Origin: a virus
Virus record (IMG/VR): IMGVR_UViG_3300013285_000085
Location: 1-22,463 of that record
DNA: 22,463 nucleotides
Direction: 5' to 3' (one strand)
Shown: positions 14,574 to 20,580 of the stretch, piece after piece
Position numbering within the stretch: the first letter of the stretch is position 1
Layout of the letters: every line of letters starts with the position of its first letter
Position numbers and translations under genes: made by a program
The notes under the pieces: model-generated
The model's database searches: none
Seen by the model: the letters and a program-made list of their open reading frames with translations, nothing else
Told to the model about the DNA's origin: nothing

Positions 14574-14894
14574 TTATAACTTCTTTCTTTTTAAAAATTG
14601 GCTACTAGCTTTTTCAATATCTTTGCGTACACGAGTAGTATCTAACTTGAAGTCCACATTGTCGATAGAATCTTCGTAGTTTTTTACAAGCTCGCTAAGT
14701 TGTTTTTCAAAGACAGTCCATCCATCTTTTTTAGCTTCGGCAGTAATTTTAACTTCCCATGTTTTGCCGTCTTTAAAATTAATCAAGACTGTATTTAGGT
14801 ATTTTAACGGCAACACATTTAATTGTATTTCCGAAAATACTTCGGGCCAGCAATCGATAACTTCTTTGGGAAGAGGTTTTCCCGTGGATGTCAC
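14574..14894 (-). CDS. Hypothetical protein (106 aa)
   Basis: The start is GTG: it overlaps the upstream stop as GTGA and the frame has no other Met. The N-terminal half contains a beta-rich part (NTVLINFKDGKTWEVKI) and the C-terminal half is helical and basic (VDFKLDTTRVRKDIEKAS...KRKKL), which suggests nucleic-acid or acidic-partner contact, though that is only inference. I recall this type of protein as a conserved unknown in marine T4-like phages. It is translationally coupled to the 199-aa gene upstream and ends three bases before the thyX start. No function can be assigned. Confidence 0.72.
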   Translation of the reverse strand: MTSTGKPLPKEVIDCWPEVFSEIQLNVLPLKYLNTVLINFKDGKTWEVKITAEAKKDGWTVFEKQLSELVKNYEDSIDNVDFKLDTTRVRKDIEKASSQFLKRKKL

Positions 14895-15490
14895 TTTAAT
14901 TTTTTGGTCGGCGATATAGTTTCTGCTTTACGGCGCATTTCGGCAGCTTCTTTGCTTAACTTATCGGCTTGGCTACGATAAAACTTAGCTTCGGCTTCTG
15001 GACTATCAAATGAAGTTGGAGTTGATGCAGGAACTTCTGCAACAGTCGCAATTTCTTGAATAGTAGTATTTGGATTAGCTGGTTTTGGATCTTGTGCAAT
15101 GGCAGATTTTAATGCTAACGCATCTACAGTAGTTCCCATTTGTTCTGCAATAATTTGATTAAGTTCAGACAATGGTAAATTCATAACGCCGTTCGGTGTT
15201 ACTACAATTTGATCTGTTGAAACTTTAATCAAACGTTGTTGTGTATGCAACGCGGCTAGCATAACACTTCCGTCTGGGAATTGACTGCGAGCCATTATTT
15301 CACCAAACTCACTGGCATTTTGACCACTAGGACTCTCAACTAAATTAATTAACGCATCGTGATATGAATCTGGTAAATTCTCGGTAGGTGCAATTAAACA
15401 ATTAAATGCATCACCGGGTAATGTACGAAATACTATAATACATTTCTTGTTGGTAGCTTTAACTCTACCAATATGTTTTAGATCGGCCAT
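14891..15490 (-). CDS. Hypothetical protein (199 aa)
   Basis: A compact N-terminal domain (MADLKHIGRVKATNKKCIIVFRTLPGD...NCLIAPTENLPDSYHDALINLVES) is followed by SQFPDGSVMLAALHTQ...KVSTDQIVVTPNG, then a Pro/Thr/Ala linker and a C-terminal charged helix that looks like a coiled coil (PEAEAKFYRSQADKLSKEAAEMRRKAE). The layout suggests a small folded domain plus a helical tail that could oligomerise. I recall the N-terminal sequence as conserved among marine T4-like phages with no known function. It starts one base after the upstream stop, with AGGAG ahead of the ATG. A structural or assembly role is possible, but unproven. Confidence 0.72.
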   Translation of the reverse strand: MADLKHIGRVKATNKKCIIVFRTLPGDAFNCLIAPTENLPDSYHDALINLVESPSGQNASEFGEIMARSQFPDGSVMLAALHTQQRLIKVSTDQIVVTPNGVMNLPLSELNQIIAEQMGTTVDALALKSAIAQDPKPANPNTTIQEIATVAEVPASTPTSFDSPEAEAKFYRSQADKLSKEAAEMRRKAETISPTKKLK

Positions 15491-15491
15491 A

Positions 15492-15743
15492 TTAGGCTCC
15501 TTGGTTCGTTTGTGTTTCTGATGTTTTCTGTGCTTCTGCTTGCTTAGTTACTGCATCTAGAAACGCACTTAGTTTATTATAAACTTGTCCAACCATCATC
15601 ATTTCAGCTGGCTTAAAAGCACCACGGGCGCTTACAACATCGATAATAGACTTCATAGCACTCAAATCTTGAATACTTAAATCTGCACCTTGCTGTTCGG
15701 TTTGTGGTTGTTGTTCTTCTACTTGTGTTGTTGTATCAGTCAT
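15492..15743 (-). CDS. Small hypothetical protein (83 aa)
   Basis: The N-terminus is Gln/Glu/Thr-rich and likely disordered. The core (LSIQDLSAMKSIIDVVSARGAFKPAEMMMVGQVYNKLSAFLDAV) is probably two or three helices, and the tail is again polar. A strong AAGGAGAT ribosome-binding site precedes the ATG. A 38-bp gap separates it from the 92-aa gene upstream; the gap holds only this ribosome-binding site and no clear promoter. I recall the core as conserved in marine T4-like phages, but no function is known to me. Confidence 0.72.
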   Translation of the reverse strand: MTDTTTQVEEQQPQTEQQGADLSIQDLSAMKSIIDVVSARGAFKPAEMMMVGQVYNKLSAFLDAVTKQAEAQKTSETQTNQGA

Positions 15744-15781
15744 GATATCTCCTTATTAAACTACACACTTAATTATCTCAA

Positions 15782-16060
15782 TTATTTTTGTGGATAGGCA
15801 ATCTTGAAGAAACTGAGTTCTTTTTCTTGCTCGAATCCTATGCGTGTTATGTATATAATGCTATTGTTATGATCTAGTGTTAGATCCTGGCCAATGTAGT
15901 AACGGCCGTTTAGATTGTCTCTGATCCAGAGATCTAAATTACGTGCTATATTTGGTTTAAAATCATTGATGCTATCATACTTAAAATGCGGCGCGGCAAA
16001 CTCAACCCTCCGTAAGTTGAAATAATTTAAAGGATTGGGCTTGCCGTTTTTAATCGCCAT
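15782..16060 (-). CDS. Hypothetical protein coupled to the VWA gene (92 aa)
   Basis: The start codon shares one base with the stop of the VWA/metallopeptidase gene (TAATG), so its translation is likely tied to that gene. The sequence (MAIKNGKPNPLNYFNLRRVEF...LDLWIRDNLNGRYYIGQDLTLD...ITRIGFEQEKELSFFKIA) looks like a small alpha/beta domain with no catalytic motif, signal peptide or membrane segment. Coupling suggests, but does not prove, that it works with the MoxR/VWA pair, for instance as an adaptor. The family is not recognised beyond a vague memory of similar unknowns in T4-like phages. Confidence 0.7.
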   Translation of the reverse strand: MAIKNGKPNPLNYFNLRRVEFAAPHFKYDSINDFKPNIARNLDLWIRDNLNGRYYIGQDLTLDHNNSIIYITRIGFEQEKELSFFKIAYPQK

Positions 16061-17244
16061 TATGCAGTTTCTTTCAATGCTTCGTAGTAAGCTACCTCAC
16101 CAAAAGGTGGAACAATTTTATCATTGCCGTGGATTACGAATACTGTATCGCAGTAGTCTGGATCCCCCCAGCTATCCCAAGGATAACCGTCTGTAAACAT
16201 AATAAACTTTTTAGGAACAATATCATGTTCTTTCATGTAGTTCCAATTGGCATCGAAGTCAGTACCGCCACCGCCCATCGGTTCATATTCATCAAATTCT
16301 TCAATATTATAACCATCAAACGATTGTTCATTGTATACCTTAGTATCAAAACACCAAATTTTAATATTGAATTCTCGGTATTCTTCCATAATGCCTTTGA
16401 TTTCACTTAGGAAGTCTTTTGCTTGTGCATCGCTAATACTACCAGACATGTCAATACTAACACATATATCAATTGTTTCCTCGACATTAGTACCTGGCAA
16501 GATAGCACTCATGTGCCAGCCTTTACGATTAGGACGCATAAATGTAAAATCGCTACGGATCACACTTTGAATTTGTTGACGCAAAATTTCACGCCAATTC
16601 ATTTTAGGTTCTGTAAATTCTTTAATCATCCGTTGTACACTTGCAGGGGTATTACCTGTACCTGCGGCATTAGCGGCTTGAATAGTTGCTTCACGGATTT
16701 CATCTCGAATCTTTTTCAATTCGTCTTTGCTGTACTGTGGACGACCATCTTTACCTTCTTTACCCCAATCGATGTGATCATCCAATAACTGCCCCAACTG
16801 ATTAAGTTGTTGCTCATCCATTTCGTCAAAGATTTTATCGTAAATTTCTTCTGCACCCATGCCGTAGTATTTGGCATCATGGAAAATCTTAATACCGTTA
16901 ATATTGTGATCACCGATACCATCACGTACAATTTGTCCGTTTACTGTATAATCACATGCAATATTAAAAATTGCAGGGTCACGACCTTCTCGACGTGTCA
17001 TGTGATCAAACACATTGTGCAGGATTTCGTGTGCAATAACAAATTCAATTTGTTTAGTGCTAAGTGGTTCAAAAAATTTGCGGTTAAAATAGATTGAACG
17101 GCCGTCGGTAGCCGCAGTATTACACCATTCTTCTGCTTCTTGAATTTTTAAACGTGTTGCCATGTTGCCAAAAAACGGATGGCGCAACAATAGTCCTACA
17201 CGGGCTACAATAATTTTATCGATAATCGGATCTACTTGTGACAT
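16060..17244 (-). CDS. Metallopeptidase-like/VWA protein (DUF2201 type), MoxR partner
   Basis: This is a 394-aa protein. The start at 17244 (MSQVDP) has AGGAG at 17251-17255 and is preferred over an upstream in-frame start that would extend into the promoter. The N-terminal half has a zinc-metallopeptidase motif HEILH (72-76, HExxH) followed by ACDYTVN (97-102), the pattern of the DUF2201 N-terminal domain. The C-terminal half is a VWA fold with the MIDAS residues D265-x-S267-x-S269, GGGTDFD (325-331) and FTDG (350-353). Proteins of this type pair with MoxR AAA+ ATPases, here the next gene upstream. The known theme is ATP-driven remodelling or metal insertion; the phage target is unknown. It has its own sigma-70-type promoter. 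Confidence 0.85.
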   Translation of the reverse strand: MSQVDPIIDKIIVARVGLLLRHPFFGNMATRLKIQEAEEWCNTAATDGRSIYFNRKFFEPLSTKQIEFVIAHEILHNVFDHMTRREGRDPAIFNIACDYTVNGQIVRDGIGDHNINGIKIFHDAKYYGMGAEEIYDKIFDEMDEQQLNQLGQLLDDHIDWGKEGKDGRPQYSKDELKKIRDEIREATIQAANAAGTGNTPASVQRMIKEFTEPKMNWREILRQQIQSVIRSDFTFMRPNRKGWHMSAILPGTNVEETIDICVSIDMSGSISDAQAKDFLSEIKGIMEEYREFNIKIWCFDTKVYNEQSFDGYNIEEFDEYEPMGGGGTDFDANWNYMKEHDIVPKKFIMFTDGYPWDSWGDPDYCDTVFVIHGNDKIVPPFGEVAYYEALKETA

Positions 17245-17273
17245 TCTTGCTCCTGAATTGTTACTATGTATAT

Positions 17274-17302
17274 AGTATAACACCTCCCGAAGGAGGTGTC
17301 AA
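17274..17302 (-). promoter_or_regulatory. Sigma-70-type promoter of the VWA gene
   Basis: On the minus strand, TTGACA (17302-17297), a 17-bp spacer and TATACT (17279-17274) form a near-perfect promoter, giving a start about 22 bases before the ATG. Blocks TTGACAC, GGTGTTATACTAT and AGTAACA are shared, at identical spacing (11 and 6 bases between them), with the promoter of moxR at 18477-18505. The spacer contains a perfect inverted repeat. Confidence 0.75.
17280..17299 (-). repeat. Inverted repeat with TTCG loop inside the VWA promoter spacer
   Basis: Minus-strand ACACCTCC-TTCG-GGAGGTGT is an 8-bp perfect dyad with a C(UUCG)G tetraloop. It is located between -35 and -10 and overlaps the last bases of the -35 hexamer. 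It can act as DNA dyad (operator) or, on a transcript reading through from moxR, as a very stable RNA hairpin. There is no T tract after it, so it is not a typical terminator. Confidence 0.8.
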
Positions 17303-17318
17303 ATGGTGCTAAACCGAA

Positions 17319-18422
17319 TTATTTACGACGATCGTCTTTTTCGGTAGCGGCGCTAATGTACTTGCCAAATTTAGCGTGGAACGCATCAAAACATTTGATT
17401 TCGTCCGGATCCAACGGCAATTTGTAACTAGACAATGCCAATTTAGTACCCATAATAACCAATTCTGTTTCGAAGTTATTCATCATAAATTCGAAAAAGT
17501 TGTTTACTTGATCATTCCAATTTTTAGCATTCTTTTCGCTTGCATCTTTCAATTCATAGCACAAAGAGATAGTCAAAGAATACATTGCTGAAATTTCTTT
17601 GGAATCCATCTTTTTAACTTTGCCGCTCAAAATGTCTGTAGGATTAGGCATCTTGCTGGCAATTTTACGGTGAGCCATAAACTTAATAGCAAGACCTTCA
17701 CCAATCGAACCACAAGTCAAATCAGTCAGGGTATTTTCGTCTGTGTCGTCGTCTGTAAGCAATTCGCTAACAAAAGACCAGCTACGTGGAGTAGCAAACG
17801 CACGTGAACTAGACTTTGGATCAAAATCGTAAAGTTCTTTCTTGGCAAAAGTAAGGAAACCAACAACATCCTTATGGATCTTGTTTTCAGTAGCCCAGTC
17901 AAACCAGTCTTCCCAATCAACTTTCATTTCCAAGTGAACGAAACGATTTGCCAGCGGACTAGGCATACGGAATGTAACACCCTTGTCTGTTTCACGATTA
18001 CCAGCGGCAACCATTACTACGTTATCTGGAAGTTGGTAAGTACCAACCTTACGATTCAAAATCAACTGATAAGCCGCGGCTTGTACGCTAGGTGCGGCAC
18101 TGTTCAATTCATCCATAAACAGGATAATAGTCTTATGCTGTTTTGCCAATTCGGCATCTGGCAATTCGCTTGGAGGAGCCCAAACCATTTTACCAGTGTT
18201 ACTGTCAAAATATGGAATACCTTTAATGTCGGTAGGTTCCCACAAACTCAAACGGACGTCAATGACATGGGCATCAAGCTCAGTGCCCAGTTGTTTGATA
18301 ATGTCTGATTTACCAATACCTGGGGGACCCCAGATAAAGATTGGGCGTTTGCTGTTAAATGCTTTGCGCAAAGATTTTTTAGCACCTTTAGGGCCAACTG
18401 TGCGACTATTAATTTCTGCCAT
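17319..18422 (-). CDS. MoxR-type AAA+ ATPase
   Basis: This 367-aa ATPase has a complete core: Walker A GPPGIGKS (32-39), Walker B IILFMDE (99-105), sensor 1 AAGN (139-142), and the arginine finger in PSPLANRF (R160). LSLWEPTDIKGIP (59-70) is a MoxR-type insert after beta 2. The C-terminal part (about 190-367) is helical and probably holds the lid and partner contacts. MoxR ATPases form hexamers that remodel targets presented by a VWA-domain partner, encoded directly downstream. The start at 18422 has AAGGA upstream; the gene follows a strong promoter (18477-18505) with a leader of about 48 bases. It is separated from the VWA gene by 74 bp containing a second promoter. Confidence 0.9.
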   Translation of the reverse strand: MAEINSRTVGPKGAKKSLRKAFNSKRPIFIWGPPGIGKSDIIKQLGTELDAHVIDVRLSLWEPTDIKGIPYFDSNTGKMVWAPPSELPDAELAKQHKTIILFMDELNSAAPSVQAAAYQLILNRKVGTYQLPDNVVMVAAGNRETDKGVTFRMPSPLANRFVHLEMKVDWEDWFDWATENKIHKDVVGFLTFAKKELYDFDPKSSSRAFATPRSWSFVSELLTDDDTDENTLTDLTCGSIGEGLAIKFMAHRKIASKMPNPTDILSGKVKKMDSKEISAMYSLTISLCYELKDASEKNAKNWNDQVNNFFEFMMNNFETELVIMGTKLALSSYKLPLDPDEIKCFDAFHAKFGKYISAATEKDDRRK

Positions 18423-18476
18423 TTCCGTTCCTTACTGTTAAAAAATTAAGTGGTTCAGTGCTGTTACTGTTTTAAT

Positions 18477-18505
18477 AGTATAACACCAAGTCGCAGTAGT
18501 GTCAA
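18477..18505 (-). promoter_or_regulatory. Sigma-70-type promoter of moxR
   Basis: Minus-strand TTGACA (18505-18500), 17-bp spacer, TATACT (18482-18477): consensus -35 and a one-mismatch -10. It begins five bases after the stop of the upstream 129-aa gene, so it re-initiates transcription inside the gene cluster. It is closely similar in sequence and spacing to the VWA promoter at 17274-17302, including flanking blocks. The dyad TGACAC...GTGTTA straddling the spacer is kept, but the inner hairpin is not. Confidence 0.75.
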
Positions 18506-18510
18506 CGGGT

Positions 18511-18900
18511 TTAGTCGGTATTCTGTCTATTTTTCATGGCTTTAATCAGCCCAAATTTGCGGATGTCGTCCGAAAACAAGTACAGCTCAAAACTTTTCTT
18601 TTCCGAAAATACAGTAATACTTTGGTTAGTAAGGTAATATGGGCAGTCAATATACCTGTCCAAAAATATAATAGTTTGTGGACTTAGTTCGATGTCGGCT
18701 GTGAATGGAATTTCATACTCTCTCAAATCCAATTCGCTGGTTAAAAACATGTAACCATCGTCGGTAAGTCTGAGCCCACCGCCTTCTTTGGTTCTATTAT
18801 TAGTAAACCATTTACGTTGATATAACTTTATGTTAATATCGTCCGCACTCTTCTCCCATTGTTGGAGAAATATTTTGGTATATGATTCTTTTGAGATCAT
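18511..18900 (-). CDS. Hypothetical protein (129 aa)
   Basis: An N-terminal helical segment is followed by a mixed alpha/beta domain with a GGLRLTDDGYMFLTSELDL motif (around residues 41-59) that recalls winged-helix-like 'LT..G..FL' patterns, then IIFLDRYIDCPYYLTNQSITVFSEKKSFELYLFSDDIRKFG. A DNA-binding role is conceivable but not shown. I recall the same blocks in conserved unknown proteins of T4-like cyanophages. It overlaps the upstream gene by four bases (ATGA) and is followed at once by the moxR promoter, so it probably ends one transcription unit. Confidence 0.72.
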   Translation of the reverse strand: MISKESYTKIFLQQWEKSADDINIKLYQRKWFTNNRTKEGGGLRLTDDGYMFLTSELDLREYEIPFTADIELSPQTIIFLDRYIDCPYYLTNQSITVFSEKKSFELYLFSDDIRKFGLIKAMKNRQNTD

Positions 18901-19181
18901 TTAACTACAGTACCGGTGGTAAGTTTGTAAACTTCAAACTCCGAGGTACCAAAAGTTAAATTTAATTTTTTTGCTAGATTTAATGCGTGACCAGGATTGC
19001 TAAAGCTAGTTTTTTTATACTTTGGTCCGGGGTAGCTAGTTACACTACTGAAACTTTTTAGGTTAAAAGGCTCGGCTTTATAGAAGACAGCCCAGATGGC
19101 TTCAGACTCTAAAACCTGCTCAGATTTGTAAGTTTTCTTATTTGTGTGTTCTAATAACACTTTAGGTTTTGGTCTTGACAT
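18897..19181 (-). CDS. Hypothetical basic protein (94 aa)
   Basis: A small Lys-rich protein (MSRPKPKVLLEHTNKKTYKSEQVL...AIWAVFYKAEPFNLKS...YPGPKYKKTSFSNPGHALNLAKKLN...FEVYKL). The alternating pattern suggests a compact alpha/beta fold; no catalytic residues stand out. Similar proteins are, from memory, conserved unknowns in marine T4-like phages. A late-type box (19209-19216) lies 27 bases upstream of the ATG; the ribosome-binding site is weak (GTGAG). The 3' end overlaps the 129-aa gene by four bases, so the two are probably co-translated. Confidence 0.72.
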   Translation of the reverse strand: MSRPKPKVLLEHTNKKTYKSEQVLESEAIWAVFYKAEPFNLKSFSSVTSYPGPKYKKTSFSNPGHALNLAKKLNLTFGTSEFEVYKLTTGTVVK

Positions 19182-19208
19182 ATATGCATCTCACGATAAG
19201 TACGCATA

Positions 19209-19216
19209 TATTTATC
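19209..19216 (-). promoter_or_regulatory. T4-type late promoter box (GATAAATA)
   Basis: Minus-strand GATAAATA (19216-19209) lies just after the stop of the 81-aa gene and 27 bases before the ATG of the 94-aa gene, at a spacing suited to a late promoter with start near 19203. It is the same octamer as at 20046-20053 (minus) and 4358-4365 (plus). Confidence 0.5.
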
Positions 19217-19218
19217 AA

Positions 19219-19464
19219 TTATTTGTCAGAAAACCCACCGCCGTCTACTGAGATCTGGACAACTTCTGAATTGCTGGCTTGTTTAAGAGCATTGAACATG
19301 CTCTCGTAATCTTGATTTAATTTGCCTAGCATGTCATTAAGAGCCAAACTAAGCAGTCTGGCCTGTTGAATAGGCATCTTAAGCTCAGTTTGGCGAGATA
19401 ACTCAGCCGCTTTTAACAGTTGGGTAAATTGTGTTACTGGTAATGTGTTAATTTGATTTTGCAT
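19219..19464 (-). CDS. Small hypothetical helical protein (81 aa)
   Basis: The start is taken at the ATG at 19464 (MQNQINTLPVTQF) rather than the in-frame TTG two codons earlier. The protein is mostly helical (VTQFTQLLKAAELSRQTE..., IQQARLLSLALNDMLGKLNQDYESMFNALK) with an acidic/Gly C-terminus (VVQISVDGGGFSDK). The start lies 16 bases inside the 3' end of the upstream 182-aa gene; the ribosome-binding site is weak, so coupling to that gene is likely. The family is not recognised. Confidence 0.7.
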   Translation of the reverse strand: MQNQINTLPVTQFTQLLKAAELSRQTELKMPIQQARLLSLALNDMLGKLNQDYESMFNALKQASNSEVVQISVDGGGFSDK

Positions 19465-19996
19465 TAGCAAGTACCTGTTTCATCTCAAACTCTGTTTTAA
19501 ATGGACCTTTACTTTCGTAACGTTCGATAGTAATCAATTTAGGACAAAATGACTTAACCCAGCCTTTATCAAATTTAATCGTATAATATCCTGCACAGTA
19601 TAGACTCTTACTCTGATTACTTTTTGTAAACAATGGCAATTTACGTCTTACATCATACATACTGTTATAAGGCTTACACATTGCTGGAAAACCGTGTACT
19701 TCATCAGGTTCCGCTTGGGTAACTTTAACTTTGGTGCTGGTTAAAAAGAAATCGTTGCCAAATTCTTTAGTTAAGTCTTGTTTTTTATTAAACATAACTT
19801 CGCCATTAGTACTACTAAGTACAAATTTGTTATTTTCTTTTTTGTGTAGTGTGGCGATTTTATTGCCGTCTTTTTCCACAATCCAAAATTTGCCATCGAC
19901 GATGGGCTTTGCGTGTATTTCTGTCATAGTTTTTTCCTTACATCCCTTAGTTTTGTTTGGGCATGTTGTTTCGTATATACAAACTGTATCATACAT
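19448..19996 (-). CDS. Hypothetical protein with optional Cys-containing N-terminus (182 aa)
   Basis: Two in-frame starts have good ribosome-binding sites: ATG 19996 with AGGAG six bases upstream, and ATG 19927 with AGGA seven bases upstream. The core from the second start (MTEIHAKPIVDGKFWIVEKDGNKIATLHKKENNKF) looks like a small beta domain and, from memory, begins the family in other marine phages. The first start adds 23 residues with three Cys (C6, C12, C19). The C-terminal part (GYYTIKFDKGWVKSFCPKLITIERYE) is also beta-rich. A late-type promoter and hairpin leader precede it. The function is unknown. Confidence 0.7.
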   Translation of the reverse strand: MYDTVCIYETTCPNKTKGCKEKTMTEIHAKPIVDGKFWIVEKDGNKIATLHKKENNKFVLSSTNGEVMFNKKQDLTKEFGNDFFLTSTKVKVTQAEPDEVHGFPAMCKPYNSMYDVRRKLPLFTKSNQSKSLYCAGYYTIKFDKGWVKSFCPKLITIERYESKGPFKTEFEMKQVLANAKSN

Positions 19997-20010
19997 ATAT
20001 TTCTCCTAGT

Positions 20011-20040
20011 ATTACTCTTCCCCGAAGGCGTTGGAGTAAT
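20011..20040 (-). other. mRNA leader hairpin with UUCG loop
   Basis: Minus-strand sequence from ATTACTC (20040-20034) to GAGTAAT (20017-20011) is a 7-bp stem enclosing a CC-TTCG-GG inner hairpin with internal mismatches. If the GATAAATA box at 20053-20046 is a late promoter, transcription would start near 20040, making this the 5'-terminal hairpin of the mRNA, directly before the AGGAG of the 182-aa gene. C(UUCG)G hairpins are known as stable elements in T4 mRNAs. Confidence 0.55.
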
Positions 20041-20045
20041 ATACG

Positions 20046-20053
20046 TATTTATC
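20046..20053 (-). promoter_or_regulatory. T4-type late promoter box (GATAAATA)
   Basis: Minus-strand GATAAATA (20053-20046) matches TATAAATA at seven of eight positions in the 64-bp gap after the 172-aa gene. It would drive the 182-aa and 81-aa genes. The predicted start, six to seven bases downstream, coincides with the first base of the leader hairpin. Confidence 0.55.
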
Positions 20054-20060
20054 TCTTGTA

Positions 20061-20579
20061 TTAATCGTTTTCTCCGCCTTCGCTATCGGGTTTAGGAAAT
20101 TCCGGGCTGAAAGGCCAACTTGTAGTAGGATTGGGCCTATCTTTAAGTTTAACGTTTTCTTCGATAATTGTGCCGTCATCTTCGACTAAACTAACTTGAA
20201 AAGGTGCTAATACATGAATAGCCGAATGTTCTTCCTGCCAATCATGTTCACCGTCAAATAACCAAGCCGCACCGCCTTCGTGATAAGATGATTCAAATGC
20301 TTCTTTTTGTTCGTCTGTAAAATCATCACTGTATTCGAACCAGCAAGCACAGCTATCGTCTAGTTCTGCACCCCAACCTGCATGAGGATCGCAGTAGGCA
20401 AGATCGCTGTCCTTATAAGGAAGATTGCAATCCATATCCAATTCAATAAAACCTTGTCCCCATCGATAAGTTTCATCGATATTGACCCAGCTAATAGAAC
20501 CATCCGCATTTTCGCGGAACATTTCTACGTGGTAAACAACACTTTTCTTTTCGAGAGGTTTGATTAGATATACACTCAT
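20061..20579 (-). CDS. Acidic hypothetical protein (172 aa)
   Basis: The start at 20579 (MSVYLIKPLEKK) has AAGGA upstream and follows the rnh stop by one base; an upstream in-frame ATG lies inside rnh and is not needed. The protein is very acidic, with aromatic and Cys-containing segments (DLAYCDPHAGWGAELDDSCACWFEYSDD) and a GGAAWLFDGEHDWQEEH block, then a Pro/Glu-rich tail ending in GGEND. Acidic phage proteins of this kind sometimes mimic DNA or bind basic partners, but nothing specific supports that here. I recall the GEHDWQ block in T4-like phage unknowns. Confidence 0.72.
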   Translation of the reverse strand: MSVYLIKPLEKKSVVYHVEMFRENADGSISWVNIDETYRWGQGFIELDMDCNLPYKDSDLAYCDPHAGWGAELDDSCACWFEYSDDFTDEQKEAFESSYHEGGAAWLFDGEHDWQEEHSAIHVLAPFQVSLVEDDGTIIEENVKLKDRPNPTTSWPFSPEFPKPDSEGGEND

Positions 20580-20580
20580 A

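Noticed and set aside
14571-14578. Exact TATAAATA as a late promoter for thyX
   Set aside because: The box directly abuts the thyX ATG and contains the stop codon of the upstream gene, so a start from it would fall inside thyX. It is probably chance from the stop and start context.
17280-17299. Hairpin after moxR read as an intrinsic terminator
   Set aside because: The stem is strong, but no T tract follows on the minus strand, and the bases lie between a TTGACA and a TATACT with 17-bp spacing, so a promoter/operator reading fits better.
19182-19209. ATATGC...GCATAT inverted repeat as a leader hairpin of the 94-aa gene
   Set aside because: The 5' arm overlaps the late box and would precede the expected transcript start, so the RNA would not contain it in full.
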